Source of the DNA: an uncultured Acidimicrobiaceae bacterium
GTDB lineage: Bacteria; Actinomycetota; Acidimicrobiia; Spongiisociales; UBA5794
Assembly: GCA_947259365.1 (NCBI GenBank)
Contig: CAMYMC010000042.1
Coordinates: 108,310-171,596, forward strand
Direction: 5' to 3'
Length of the DNA stretch: 63,287 nt
Under the pieces are notes generated by a model, which had not been told where the DNA came from, searched no databases, and was given only the letters and a program-made list of their open reading frames with translations. Positions within the stretch are counted from its first letter, which is position 1. The number at the start of each line of letters is the position of its first letter. Shown piece by piece: positions 8,668 to 16,556 of this stretch. A program made the translations under genes and the position numbers.

Positions 8668-9591
8668 ATGCCGGAGAAGCTCATCATCATCGGGTCCGGG
8701 CCCGCCGGGCTCACGAGTGCCATCTACGCCGCCCGCGCCGATCTCGAGCCGCTCATGATCGAGGGATTCGAGCGCGGGGGGCAGCTCATGCTCACGACCG
8801 ACGTCGAGAACTACCCCGGGTTCCCCGACGGCATCATGGGACCAGAGCTCATGGAGCAGTTTCGCAAACAGGCGGAGCGGTTCGGGACCAGGATCGTCTC
8901 GTCCGATGTCACGGCCGTCGATGTCGCGGGGCACCCGTTCAAGGTCTGGGTCGGCGACGACGTCTACGAGGGGGACGCGGTCATCATCTCGACGGGCGCG
9001 TCGGCCCGCTGGCTCGGCATCCCCGGTGAGGAGCGACTCCGCGGCCACGGGGTGTCGGCGTGCGCAACATGCGACGGGTTCTTCTTCCGCGACAAGCATG
9101 TCGCCGTCGTCGGCGGGGGCGATTCGGCCATGGAAGAGGCGACGTTCCTCACGAAGTTCGCATCGAAGGTCACGATCATCCACCGCCGCGACGAGTTCCG
9201 CGCCTCGAAGATCATGGCGCGCCGAGCGTTGGAGAACCCGAAGATCGACGTCATCTGGGACACGACCGTCGAGGAGGTCTCCGGCGACGACACGGTCACA
9301 TCGATCACGCTGCGCGACGTCACGACGGACGCGACGAGCGAGCTGGCGGTCGACGGGCTGTTCATGGCGATCGGGCACACGCCGAACACGTCGGTGTTCG
9401 CCGGACACATCGACCTCGACGAGGCCGGCTACATCCTCACCGAGCCCGGCGGCACGATGACCTCGGTGCCCGGCGTCTTCGCGGCCGGTGACGTCGTGGA
9501 CAAGGTGTACCGTCAGGCCGTCACCGCAGCCGGCATGGGCTGTCAGGCCACCATCGACGCCGAGCGCTGGCTCGAGGCAGGGACCGACTGA
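8668..9591 (+). CDS. trxB: Thioredoxin-disulfide reductase
   Basis: A 307-residue FAD- and NADPH-dependent reductase that keeps thioredoxin reduced in the cytoplasm. The FAD motif is GSGPAGLTSAIYAARA near the N-terminus, the redox-active CxxC is in SACATCDGFFF, the NADPH motif is VVGGGDSAMEEA, and the C-terminal FAD-binding segment is VFAAGDVVDKVYRQAVTAAG. The ATG at 8668 is preceded by a GAGG a few bases away. The thioredoxin gene follows 118 bases downstream, as in most actinobacterial oriC regions. Confidence 0.97.
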   Translation: MPEKLIIIGSGPAGLTSAIYAARADLEPLMIEGFERGGQLMLTTDVENYPGFPDGIMGPELMEQFRKQAERFGTRIVSSDVTAVDVAGHPFKVWVGDDVYEGDAVIISTGASARWLGIPGEERLRGHGVSACATCDGFFFRDKHVAVVGGGDSAMEEATFLTKFASKVTIIHRRDEFRASKIMARRALENPKIDVIWDTTVEEVSGDDTVTSITLRDVTTDATSELAVDGLFMAIGHTPNTSVFAGHIDLDEAGYILTEPGGTMTSVPGVFAAGDVVDKVYRQAVTAAGMGCQATIDAERWLEAGTD

Positions 9592-9709
9592 CGTCGCGGA
9601 ATGCCGGGCTCCGACCGCCGGTTGAAGCCGGTGACACAGCAATCACGAACGAGGCCCCCAGGGCCGGGACATGCAGGAACGAGGAGGTGGAGGCCTCAGG
9701 CCGACGCTC

Positions 9710-10033
9710 ATGGGACAGAACACGGTCGTTGCGACCGACACCAACTTCGACGAGCTCATCCGCGGCGACACGCCGGTGCTCGTCGATTTCTGGGCCGAGT
9801 GGTGCGGCCCGTGCAAGATGATGAACGGGCCGCTCAATGAGATCGCCGGTGAGCACTCCGGCAACCTGGCCGTCGCCAAGCTCAACGTCGACGAGAACCA
9901 GCAGACGGCGATGAACTACCAGGTGATGAGCATCCCGACGATGATCATCTTCAAGGATGGCGTCGAGAAGAAGCGCCTCGTCGGGGCCCGGTCCAAGGCC
10001 CAGCTCGAGGGCGAGCTCTCCGAGTACGTCTGA
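9710..10033 (+). CDS. trxA: Thioredoxin
   Basis: A 107-residue thioredoxin with the WCGPCK active site in DFWAEWCGPCKMM, the cis-proline loop (SIPTMIIF) and the usual length. It is the substrate of the adjacent reductase and passes electrons to ribonucleotide reductase, peroxiredoxins and other partners. The ATG at 9710 gives a standard thioredoxin; an ATG at 9671 would add 13 residues and cannot be excluded, since the best GGAGG lies between the two. A GC-rich hairpin follows the stop codon. Confidence 0.96.
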   Translation: MGQNTVVATDTNFDELIRGDTPVLVDFWAEWCGPCKMMNGPLNEIAGEHSGNLAVAKLNVDENQQTAMNYQVMSIPTMIIFKDGVEKKRLVGARSKAQLEGELSEYV

Positions 10034-10050
10034 GGGCGGCCCCGCCGCCC
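10034..10050 (+). terminator. GC hairpin after trxA
   Basis: A perfect 7-bp inverted repeat, GGGCGGC then CCC then GCCGCCC, begins at the first base after the trxA stop codon. There is no T-tract, which is common in high-GC actinobacteria. It probably separates the trxBA transcript from the cwlM-like gene. Confidence 0.55.
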
Positions 10051-10153
10051 CGTCTAGCCGCTCTCAGCACGAGGCCGCGCCCCGGCCCAACCGTGTGGCG
10101 CAGACCCAGCCAAGCCGCGCTCCCCCGCCCCCGGCGTGTGGGACGATACCGCG

Positions 10154-11116
10154 ATGAGGCTCTACCGACGCGGTGACGAAGGTGAGCCGGTCCGGGACAT
10201 CCAGACCAGGCTCGCCGCGCTCGGATTCTCCACCGCTCCCGACTCGCCCGGAACCTTCGGTGAGGCGACCAAACTCGCCGTCCAGGGCTTCCAGCACACG
10301 CGCGGCCTCCCTGCCGACGGCATCGTCGGGCCGGACACGTGGCGAAACCTCGTCGCCGCCGGCTACAAGCTCGGCGACAGGCTCGTGTACCACCGGATCC
10401 CGATGATGCGCGGCGACGACGTCGCCGAGCTGCAGCGGAGCCTCAACGCCCTCGGGTTCGACGCGGGGAAGGTCGACGGCATCTTCGGCCCGGACACGCT
10501 TACGGCACTGCTCGATTTCCAGTCGAACCGCGGCATCGCGGAAGACGGCATCGCCGGCCGCGAAGTCGCAGCCGAACTCCACCTCATGACGAGGGCCACC
10601 GCCAAGCCGGGCCGCGACCTCGTTCGTGATCATGAATGGCTCAGCAGCCTCCCCCCGCACATCGCCGGCCAGCGGGTCTACGTCGACGCCTTCTGCCGGG
10701 ACCCCGAAGAGCGCGAGACGGCCTGGGACGCCGCCATCGTCTTTTCCAGAATCATCCAGGACCTGGGAAGTGCTCCCGTGCTCTCCCGCTCCATCGACAC
10801 CGAACCGACCGAGCGGGTGAGGGCCGTACGCGCCAACCGGCTCGGCGTCGATTTCATCGTCTCGTTTGCACTGCCCCGCGACGGTGAGGCCGCGGTGTTC
10901 CACTTCGCCTCCGCCCACAGCGTCTCCGCAGCCGGGGCGTCGATCGCCGGGGAGGTCGCATCGTGTCTCGGCATCGACGTCGGAGGCAGGTCGATTCCCA
11001 TCCTCAAGAACACGAGATCCCCGGCGATCCTCGTCGCCGTCGAACCGATGGACGGCCGGATCGGGGGAAAGACGGCCCAGGGCATCCTCAATCTCTTTGC
11101 TCGCCCGCGCGACTGA
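10154..11116 (+). CDS. CwlM-like protein with catalytically dead amidase domain
   Basis: The 320-residue protein has two peptidoglycan-binding repeats (about residues 8-70 and 85-145) followed by an amidase_3-like domain (about 172-318), the layout of mycobacterial CwlM. It has no signal peptide. The zinc site of active amidases is missing: the strand that should read DPGHGG is VYVDAFCRD (175-183), and the one that should read SIHAN is FIVSFALP (234-241). CwlM in mycobacteria is a cytoplasmic regulator that activates MurA and interacts with MurJ and FhaA, so a regulatory role is likely here too. Position between trxA and parB is the conserved cwlM locus. Confidence 0.85.
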   Translation: MRLYRRGDEGEPVRDIQTRLAALGFSTAPDSPGTFGEATKLAVQGFQHTRGLPADGIVGPDTWRNLVAAGYKLGDRLVYHRIPMMRGDDVAELQRSLNALGFDAGKVDGIFGPDTLTALLDFQSNRGIAEDGIAGREVAAELHLMTRATAKPGRDLVRDHEWLSSLPPHIAGQRVYVDAFCRDPEERETAWDAAIVFSRIIQDLGSAPVLSRSIDTEPTERVRAVRANRLGVDFIVSFALPRDGEAAVFHFASAHSVSAAGASIAGEVASCLGIDVGGRSIPILKNTRSPAILVAVEPMDGRIGGKTAQGILNLFARPRD

Positions 11117-11148
11117 TGGGACCGGCGCGGTCGCACCGCGGGTCGGCG

Positions 11149-12009
11149 TCAGCCGAACAGGTGGCGGTAGATCCGCTCGAGGTCGTCGAGATCCGCGAAA
11201 CGCACCGTGACCTTGCCGCCCTTGGGTCCGTAGTCGATCTTCACCTTCGAGCCCAACTGGTCGGCGAGACGGCGCTCCAATTCGATGATCGCGGCCGGCC
11301 TCGGCTCCGTCGACCGCAGCCGCCCTCGAGAGCTGCGGCCGCCCTCGAGGCGCGTCCGCACCGCCTCCTCGACGCGGCGCACCGACCAACCGTCTCGCAC
11401 CGCCCGCTCTGCGATCCGGATGGCGGCTCGCTCATCCTCGAGTCCCAGCAACGCCCGGGCAGCGCCTGCCTGGAGCTCGCCGCGGTCGAGCATGCCCTGG
11501 ATCGCCGAGGGAAGCTGGAGAAGCCGTAGCGTGTTCGTCACCGCGCTTCGGCTCTTCCCGACACGTGTGGCGACCTCTTCGTGGGTCATGCCAAAATCTT
11601 CCAGGAGCTGACCGTACGCGGCGGCTTCCTCGAGTGGCGAGAGGTCCTCGCGCTGGAGGTTCTCGACGAGGGCCTCGGTGAGGTTGGCGGTCCCATCCGC
11701 CCGGTCCCTGATGAGCGCCGGTACCTCGGTGAGCCCGGCGAGCTCGGCTGCCCGCCAGCGTCGCTCACCCGCCACGAGCACGAACCGACCTTCCTCCTCA
11801 TCAGGCCTCACGATGACCGGCTGGAGGACACCGACTTCACGGATCGAGGCGGTGAGCTCCTCGAGGGCCTCCTCGCCAAACCTCGTCCTCGGCTGGTGGG
11901 GATTCGGCCGGATCCGGTCGACCGGTACCTCGGCATATCCCCGCCCCGGCAGCTCGATGGGGATGATCGCATCGAGTCCCCGTCCCAGCCCGCTCTTACG
12001 TGCGGCCAT
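11149..12009 (-). CDS. parB: Chromosome partitioning protein ParB
   Basis: A 286-residue CTP-dependent DNA clamp that binds parS near the origin and stimulates ParA. The protein starts MAARKSGLGRGLDAIIP, then shows the ParB/Srx core (RPNPHQPRTRF, GERRWRAAELAG), the helix-turn-helix (MTHEEVATRVGKSRSAVTN) and a C-terminal dimerisation segment. The ATG at 12009 has AGGAGG five bases upstream and overlaps the end of parA by 14 bases, indicating translational coupling. A parS-like site lies about 1.4 kb away, before rsmG. Confidence 0.97.
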   Translation of the reverse strand: MAARKSGLGRGLDAIIPIELPGRGYAEVPVDRIRPNPHQPRTRFGEEALEELTASIREVGVLQPVIVRPDEEEGRFVLVAGERRWRAAELAGLTEVPALIRDRADGTANLTEALVENLQREDLSPLEEAAAYGQLLEDFGMTHEEVATRVGKSRSAVTNTLRLLQLPSAIQGMLDRGELQAGAARALLGLEDERAAIRIAERAVRDGWSVRRVEEAVRTRLEGGRSSRGRLRSTEPRPAAIIELERRLADQLGSKVKIDYGPKGGKVTVRFADLDDLERIYRHLFG

Positions 12010-12799
12010 GTCGCCTCCTGAACTCGCGGGCGAGCTCTCGATACGCAATCGCCCCGCGCGACATCGGATCGAACGCCTCGATGGGCTCACCGTACGACGG
12101 CGCCTCCGAAAGACGAACCGTCCTCGGGATGATCGTCTTGTACGTGCGCTCCCCGAAATGCGTCCGTACCTGGTCCACGACATCGGACGACAACGTTGTT
12201 CGACCGTCGAACATCGTGAGAATCACACCTTCAACTTCAAGCTGAGGGTTGAGGTTCTGCTTCACGAGCTGGATGTTGCGCATGAGTTGGCTCACACCCT
12301 CGAGCGCGTAGTACTCACACTGGATGGGGATCAGTACCTCCGTCGCCGCAGCGAGCCCGTTGACGGTGAGCAACCCCAGTGACGGTGGACAGTCGACGAG
12401 CACGAAATCGTACTGTCCCTCGATCTGACTGAGCGCCTTGGCAAGCCTGCCTTCGCGACTGAAGAGCGAGACAAGCTCGATCTCCGCACCGGCGAGATCG
12501 ATCGTCGCCGGAACGAGAAAGAGCTCACGAACGCTCGTCGGTTCGATGACGTCCTCGATCGGTGTCTCGTCGACGAGCACCTCATACGTCGACGAAATGA
12601 CGGCGGACCGGTCGACGCCCAGCCCGGAGGTCGTATTGCCTTGCGGGTCCAGGTCGACGAGGAGGATCCGCTCCCCCTGGAAGGCGAGGGCGGCACCGAG
12701 GTTGATGGCGGTCGTGGACTTGCCGACTCCACCCTTCTGGTTGGCGATCGCGATGATCGTCGATTCGTGGGTGTCGGACGTGTCCCTAGCTGTCCACAC
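11996..12799 (-). CDS. parA: Chromosome partitioning ATPase ParA/Soj
   Basis: A 267-residue ParA-type ATPase that moves ParB-bound origins. It has the deviant Walker A motif NQKGGVGKSTT, the Walker A' DLDPQGNTTSGLG, and Walker B FVLVDCPPSLG. The N-terminal extension before the P-loop is short, as in chromosomal ParA proteins. It overlaps rsmG by 14 bases on one side and parB by 14 on the other, so the three genes are expected to be cotranslated from one message. No plasmid-type partition features are seen. Confidence 0.97.
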   Translation of the reverse strand: MWTARDTSDTHESTIIAIANQKGGVGKSTTAINLGAALAFQGERILLVDLDPQGNTTSGLGVDRSAVISSTYEVLVDETPIEDVIEPTSVRELFLVPATIDLAGAEIELVSLFSREGRLAKALSQIEGQYDFVLVDCPPSLGLLTVNGLAAATEVLIPIQCEYYALEGVSQLMRNIQLVKQNLNPQLEVEGVILTMFDGRTTLSSDVVDQVRTHFGERTYKTIIPRTVRLSEAPSYGEPIEAFDPMSRGAIAYRELAREFRRRHGRT

Positions 12800-13433
12800 G
12801 ACGATCCATCCTAAGGAGAGTTACGGGGGAGTCAAGGAGCTCGATCGGGACGCGGACGACGGTCGTCGTCAGCCCCGGCGCGTCCCCGCCCCCCGGCTCG
12901 TCCCCGGTTCGCGACACCGCCATCACGCCCACACCACCCGGTACGAGAAGTCGCGCGGCCCACCGGACGACCCGAGGCACCGTACCCACACCCCGAAACG
13001 TTGCCACATCATGCGTTTCGCGCCACGAAGATGCATCACCGACGTGTGCCTCGACGTTCTCGAGACCCACGACGCGACAGGCCCGGTGGATGAGATCGAT
13101 CCGTCGCTCCCGACGATCGAGGGCGACGACCGAGACACCCGGCCACGCAATTGCCAACGGGATGGCGGGAAGTCCGATCCCGCTCCCGACATCGATGAGC
13201 GTGCGGGTCTCGTCATCGATCCCAATGGAGAAGAGCATGCTGTCGGCAAGATGCCGCGTCCAGACGCGTTCGTGCTCGGCGGGGCCGATCCCCCCAGCCG
13301 GCTGCGCTTCTCGAATGAGCCACGTTTCGAATGTTGCGAGCTGGTCCCACTGTTCCGTCGTGAGATCGCGACTCAGCCACTCGAGCACCCGTCGCATCGC
13401 CACCCTGTCCTTCATGAGACACCTGTCGTTCAT
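12786..13433 (-). CDS. rsmG: 16S rRNA 7-methylguanosine methyltransferase RsmG
   Basis: A SAM-dependent methyltransferase (GidB) that modifies G527 of 16S rRNA. The SAM-binding motif I is DVGSGIGLPAIPLA and the family motif near the N-terminus is present (RHLADSM). The longest reading gives 215 residues. The start is uncertain because an 18-bp tandem duplication (13404-13439) has created two ATGs six codons apart (13433 and 13415), and a third ATG at 13397 has AAGGACAGGG upstream. Loss of this enzyme gives low-level streptomycin resistance in several bacteria. It is the first gene of the rsmG-parA-parB overlap group. Confidence 0.94.
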   Translation of the reverse strand: MNDRCLMKDRVAMRRVLEWLSRDLTTEQWDQLATFETWLIREAQPAGGIGPAEHERVWTRHLADSMLFSIGIDDETRTLIDVGSGIGLPAIPLAIAWPGVSVVALDRRERRIDLIHRACRVVGLENVEAHVGDASSWRETHDVATFRGVGTVPRVVRWAARLLVPGGVGVMAVSRTGDEPGGGDAPGLTTTVVRVPIELLDSPVTLLRMDRRVDS

Positions 13434-13439
13434 GAGACA
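13404..13439. repeat. 18-bp tandem duplication over the rsmG start
   Basis: Two adjacent 18-base units, CCTGTC-N-TTCATGAGACA (13404-13421 and 13422-13439), differ at one base only. On the coding strand each unit contains an ATG in the same frame, so the duplication duplicates the first six codons and the start codon of rsmG. Confidence 0.85.
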
Positions 13440-13456
13440 TCAGCGTATCGCCGTGA

Positions 13457-13472
13457 CGTTTCACGTGGAACA
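13457..13472. promoter_or_regulatory. parS: parS-like ParB binding site
   Basis: CGTTTCACGTGGAACA matches the bacterial parS consensus TGTTTCACGTGAAACA at 14 of 16 positions and is nearly palindromic. It lies between jag and rsmG, about 1.4 kb from parB and 4.5 kb from the dnaA-dnaN intergenic region, the usual neighbourhood for a chromosomal parS. Confidence 0.8.
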
Positions 13473-13527
13473 TCTCACTGCCCCACGGCCCTGGAGAGGT
13501 CCGGAGGCGCGTCTGCGGCTTGTGGTG

Positions 13528-14400
13528 CTATTCCGCGGCAATGACGACCGACCGGTTTGGGTCCTCTCCCTCAGAGAAAGAGCGCACACCGTCGATCTCC
13601 GCGACGGCGTCGTGCACGACCTTCCGATCGGCCGGGTTCATCGGCTCGAGCATGACCTCCCCACCATCGGCCAGGATCTTCTCGGCGAGGTTCCCCGCAT
13701 AGATCGTGAGCGCTTGCCGGCGACGCTCGCCGTAACCGGCGATGTCGAGCCGCATCCTCGGTGCTCCAAACGTCTTCCGTTGAACGACCGTACGCCCCAG
13801 CTCGAGAACCGAGGACATGATGACCCCGCGCTGCCCCACGAGGGCCTCCGTCTGGTCACCATCAACCCGCACGATGAGGATGTCACCATCGATCTCTGTG
13901 GTCACGGTCCCTTCGAGCCCAAACGCGCCGAGGAGTCCTTCGAGGAACTCTTTGGCGACTGACGCCTGTTCTTCGATGCCGGCACCCTCGTCGACGTCCT
14001 CCGCGGGCTCGTCACGCACGTCCGACATGTTTCCCTCCGGGGTTCGACGATCTGAGGTCTTTGCTGATGCATCACGAGCCTTTGCCGCCCGCTTCGCCCC
14101 AGCGGACGTGTCTTGCGAGGCTCTCGGCTGTTGGTCGCGCTCGCCCTGTGACGATCCCGATCTCGACCCTTTCCCACGCGACCCACGCCGTCTTCGCTTC
14201 CGGCGGCCCCGCTCCGGTGGCTTCGCTCGCGCGGTGATGACGGCGGGTTGCCCCCCGAGACCGAGGAAGCCGCCCTTGCCTTCCTGCACGACGGTGAATT
14301 CGACTCGATCCTCGGGGAGCCCGAGCTTCTCGAGCGCAAGGCGTTTTGCTTCGTCGACCGTCTTCGCCTGCGCCTCAACTTCGACGTCGTAGACGTCCAT
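13528..14400 (-). CDS. jag: Jag/KhpB-type RNA-binding protein
   Basis: A 290-residue protein with a Jag N-terminal domain (residues 1-60, with EGKGGFLGLGGQPA), a long basic, probably disordered linker (about 65-150), a KH domain with the loop VGQRGVI and an R3H domain with RxxxH in DRKVVH. KhpB family members bind RNA and affect cell envelope growth. The ATG at 14400 has AGGAGG upstream at good spacing. It ends the rpmH-rnpA-yidD-yidC-jag run, starting 4 bases after yidC. Confidence 0.94.
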   Translation of the reverse strand: MDVYDVEVEAQAKTVDEAKRLALEKLGLPEDRVEFTVVQEGKGGFLGLGGQPAVITARAKPPERGRRKRRRRGSRGKGSRSGSSQGERDQQPRASQDTSAGAKRAAKARDASAKTSDRRTPEGNMSDVRDEPAEDVDEGAGIEEQASVAKEFLEGLLGAFGLEGTVTTEIDGDILIVRVDGDQTEALVGQRGVIMSSVLELGRTVVQRKTFGAPRMRLDIAGYGERRRQALTIYAGNLAEKILADGGEVMLEPMNPADRKVVHDAVAEIDGVRSFSEGEDPNRSVVIAAE

Positions 14401-14404
14401 ACGC

Positions 14405-15292
14405 CTATTTCCTCCTGCGCTTCTTGCGCTTCTTGCTCGCGTGGGGTGATGGACCCGTGTGCTTTCCCGGGCCCGGGTCGGGTTCCGGCTCCGGACTCGC
14501 GCGTTTGGACGTCCGTTCCTCGGTCTCATCCAATCTCAAGATCACCGCCTGCTGCCCGACACGGAACAGGTTGGAGACGGCGAAGTAGAGGACGAGCCCG
14601 GTCGGCCACACCCACGAGATCACACCAAAGAAGACGGGCATGATCTTCATCGCCGTCTGCATACCCTGCTGCTGCTGGAGTTGCTGCGGTGTCTTCCCAG
14701 AGTCGTCGGTGTTGCGCCTCCGTGTCGTCTGCCATTGCTGGTAGTACCCCGAGGCCATCACGATGAGCACGAGCAGTGCATACGGCAGCACCGAAACGAA
14801 CCCTTCGCCCGAGAACACCTCGTTGGGACTCAGGCTCAGATCCATCGAGAGGAAGCTCGTCTTGCCATCGAGGATGGCCCCGGCGAGCGAGGAGTCCTCG
14901 GGGATGTACCCGGTGCTGAGACCGATAGTTCCGTCGTCGGCCGTTGTCGGGGTTGTCCTCAGCACCGAGAACAGGGCAAACCACACCGGCATCTGGATGA
15001 GGAGGGGGAGACAGCCGGCTGCGGGGTTGACGTTGCGCTCTTGATACAACGCCATGAGTTGCTGGTTGAGCTCCTGGCGATCTTGCTTGTACTCCTTCTG
15101 CAACCTCTTGATCTCAGGCTGGATCTCTTGCATCGCCTTCATCGAACGCGTCTGCTTGAGCGTCAACGGGAAGAGCGCAAAGCTCACCGCGAGCGTGAGG
15201 AAGATGATGGCGACCCCGTAGTTGGGGACGACGTCATAGAAGACGCCGACGAGCCAGCCGAGTGGTGGGGCGAGAATCGTGAACGGATTCAC
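14405..15292 (-). CDS. yidC: Membrane protein insertase YidC
   Basis: A 295-residue YidC/Oxa1 family insertase that places proteins in the cytoplasmic membrane with or without SecYEG. The conserved first helix is followed by the cytosolic hairpin ([20 protein letters not shown]), the [18 protein letters not shown] segment and three further membrane helices. The C-terminus is strongly basic (KKRKKRRRK), which in this family can contact ribosomes. It has the Gram-positive form without the large periplasmic domain. Its ATG overlaps the yidD stop by four bases. Confidence 0.96.
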   Translation of the reverse strand: MNPFTILAPPLGWLVGVFYDVVPNYGVAIIFLTLAVSFALFPLTLKQTRSMKAMQEIQPEIKRLQKEYKQDRQELNQQLMALYQERNVNPAAGCLPLLIQMPVWFALFSVLRTTPTTADDGTIGLSTGYIPEDSSLAGAILDGKTSFLSMDLSLSPNEVFSGEGFVSVLPYALLVLIVMASGYYQQWQTTRRRNTDDSGKTPQQLQQQQGMQTAMKIMPVFFGVISWVWPTGLVLYFAVSNLFRVGQQAVILRLDETEERTSKRASPEPEPDPGPGKHTGPSPHASKKRKKRRRK

Positions 15293-15564
15293 GCCCGATT
15301 CCGATCATCACGCGGTGGAACAGGATCGAATCCGCCTGAATGGAATGGGTGACATCTCACAAGGCGTGTGGTGGCGAGCCAACCGCCGCGAACGGCCCCA
15401 TGTGTCTCGATGGCGTCCTGGGCGTATGCGGAACACGTCGGGTGATAGCGGCAGTTGGCGCCGAGGAGCGGAGACACGACGCGCCGGTACGCCGCGATGA
15501 TCGCGACGAGCCACCAGCCCGGGTGGTAGGGCCGGAGCCGCCTGTCTCGCTCGGTCACCGTCAT
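15289..15564 (-). CDS. yidD: Membrane protein insertion efficiency factor YidD
   Basis: A 91-residue YidD family protein with the signature [20 protein letters not shown] and the later segment [16 protein letters not shown]. The Cys residues and the membrane-surface N-terminal helix are typical. YidD assists YidC-dependent insertion in E. coli. Its ATG abuts the rnpA stop codon, and its end overlaps yidC by four bases. Confidence 0.94.
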   Translation of the reverse strand: MTVTERDRRLRPYHPGWWLVAIIAAYRRVVSPLLGANCRYHPTCSAYAQDAIETHGAVRGGWLATTRLVRCHPFHSGGFDPVPPRDDRNRA

Positions 15565-15942
15565 TCAGTCTCCCTCTGCCTCGTCCTCGTCTCGCCCGGA
15601 CGCTACGGCTGCACCCAGCCAGTCGACGAGACGGCGAAACTCCACGTCGGCCGTCTCGGGCCCGGCAATGACGAGATACGCCGTATCGTCGTCCAGCGCA
15701 ACCAGTGCCATCGCCTCACGGAGCCGGCGCTTGACGCGGTTGCGCGTCACCGCGTTCCCGATCCGTTTCCCGGCCACGAAACCCACCTGCGGGGGACCCT
15801 CGGCGCCCTCCGTGGTGAAGACGACGACATCGCCGCTGCGACGACGTCGCGTGCTCCGATGAGCCCTCCTGATAGCGTCGCGACCCCGTAGCGGAACGTA
15901 GGGTCGGCCGCTATGCGGTGAGTCGCCGACGTCCCTTTTCAC
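15565..15942 (-). CDS. rnpA: Ribonuclease P protein component
   Basis: The protein subunit of RNase P, needed to mature the 5' ends of tRNAs. The RNR signature is clear: [22 protein letters not shown] chose the GTG at 15942 (125 residues), which overlaps the 3' end of rpmH by 32 bases; no ATG gives a sensible start, and rnpA/rpmH overlap is known in other bacteria. A later start is possible since the conserved region only begins near residue 18. Confidence 0.9.
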   Translation of the reverse strand: MKRDVGDSPHSGRPYVPLRGRDAIRRAHRSTRRRRSGDVVVFTTEGAEGPPQVGFVAGKRIGNAVTRNRVKRRLREAMALVALDDDTAYLVIAGPETADVEFRRLVDWLGAAVASGRDEDEAEGD

Positions 15943-16045
15943 GGCGGCGCTTGACGATGGTCCTGCCGGCGCGTGTGCGCATCCGGGCGCGAAACCCATG
16001 CTTGCGTTTGCGGCGGCGCACGTTCGGCTGGTAGGTGCGTTTCAT
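15911..16045 (-). CDS. rpmH: 50S ribosomal protein L34
   Basis: A 44-residue, highly basic ribosomal protein that begins [20 protein letters not shown] and ends in the usual [12 protein letters not shown]. Length and sequence match bacterial L34. It is the first gene of the leftward oriC transcript, with a good sigma-70-type promoter about 40 bases upstream. Confidence 0.98.
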   Translation of the reverse strand: MKRTYQPNVRRRKRKHGFRARMRTRAGRTIVKRRREKGRRRLTA

Positions 16046-16082
16046 GGAGGGGCACCGGGACGGGGTTGCGGTACGGCGGGCC

Positions 16083-16111
16083 AGGTTACGAACGGCCCAA
16101 ACCCTTGTCAA
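16083..16111 (-). promoter_or_regulatory. rpmH promoter
   Basis: On the minus strand, a consensus -35 TTGACA (16111-16106) is separated by 17 bases from TAACCT (16088-16083). It points at rpmH, leaving a short leader. Confidence 0.65.
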
Positions 16112-16356
16112 AGAAACGCCCGCCGAGTCGGTGCGCCACGTCGCGTCGCACTCGGTGCCTTCTGCCCCCCAAACCCCCGGTTCACGCGAAAAGTGCCTCT
16201 CCCTCGCGAAACATTGATTAGGGCCAAAAGCGGCTCCTGGCACTGTGTGCACACGTTTCTCCCGTTTGGACGAGGCCGTCGAAACCCTTGAGGCACAACG
16301 GGTTTCGAGGATCAGATCGGCACCAAGGCAGCCGGCTAAGTCGCGTTTTGTCGTTG

Positions 16357-16386
16357 TTGAAGCCCTGGAAATCGGCTTTCTACACT
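16357..16386 (+). promoter_or_regulatory. Candidate dnaA promoter
   Basis: TTGAAG (16357-16362), an 18-base spacer and TACACT (16381-16386) form a sigma-70-like promoter pointing at dnaA. The transcript would carry the DnaA-box cluster at 16481-16513 in its leader region, allowing autoregulation by DnaA. Confidence 0.45.
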
Positions 16387-16480
16387 CGCCGAGCGCTGCG
16401 CCGCGGCAGCGACGAACTTCCCCAGGAAGTGCGGAGAAGGGGAGTGCGTTCGCGGGGAGGCCGTGTGGTCAGGCGACTGG

Positions 16481-16513
16481 TTCTCCACATCTTGTGGATA
16501 GATGTGTGGACAG
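16481..16513. promoter_or_regulatory. DnaA-box-like cluster upstream of dnaA
   Basis: Three nonamers close to the DnaA box: TTCTCCACA (16481-16489), and on the other strand CTATCCACA (16501-16493) and CTGTCCACA (16513-16505). Each differs from TT(A/G)TCCACA by one base. The site lies 44 bases before the dnaA start, so it may serve autoregulation, origin function, or both. Confidence 0.65.
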
Positions 16514-16556
16514 CGGGAGGGGGGCCTCTACAACGCCAGGTCAGGGAGTTCGACAG

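Larger units (their letters stand above)
16046..16556. other. rpmH-dnaA intergenic region
   Basis: These 511 bases separate the two divergent halves of the origin region. They hold the rpmH promoter (minus strand), a candidate dnaA promoter (plus strand) and, near the dnaA end, a group of three DnaA-box-like nonamers. Open reading frames here are only extensions of dnaA and rpmH; no other gene is supported. Confidence 0.8.
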
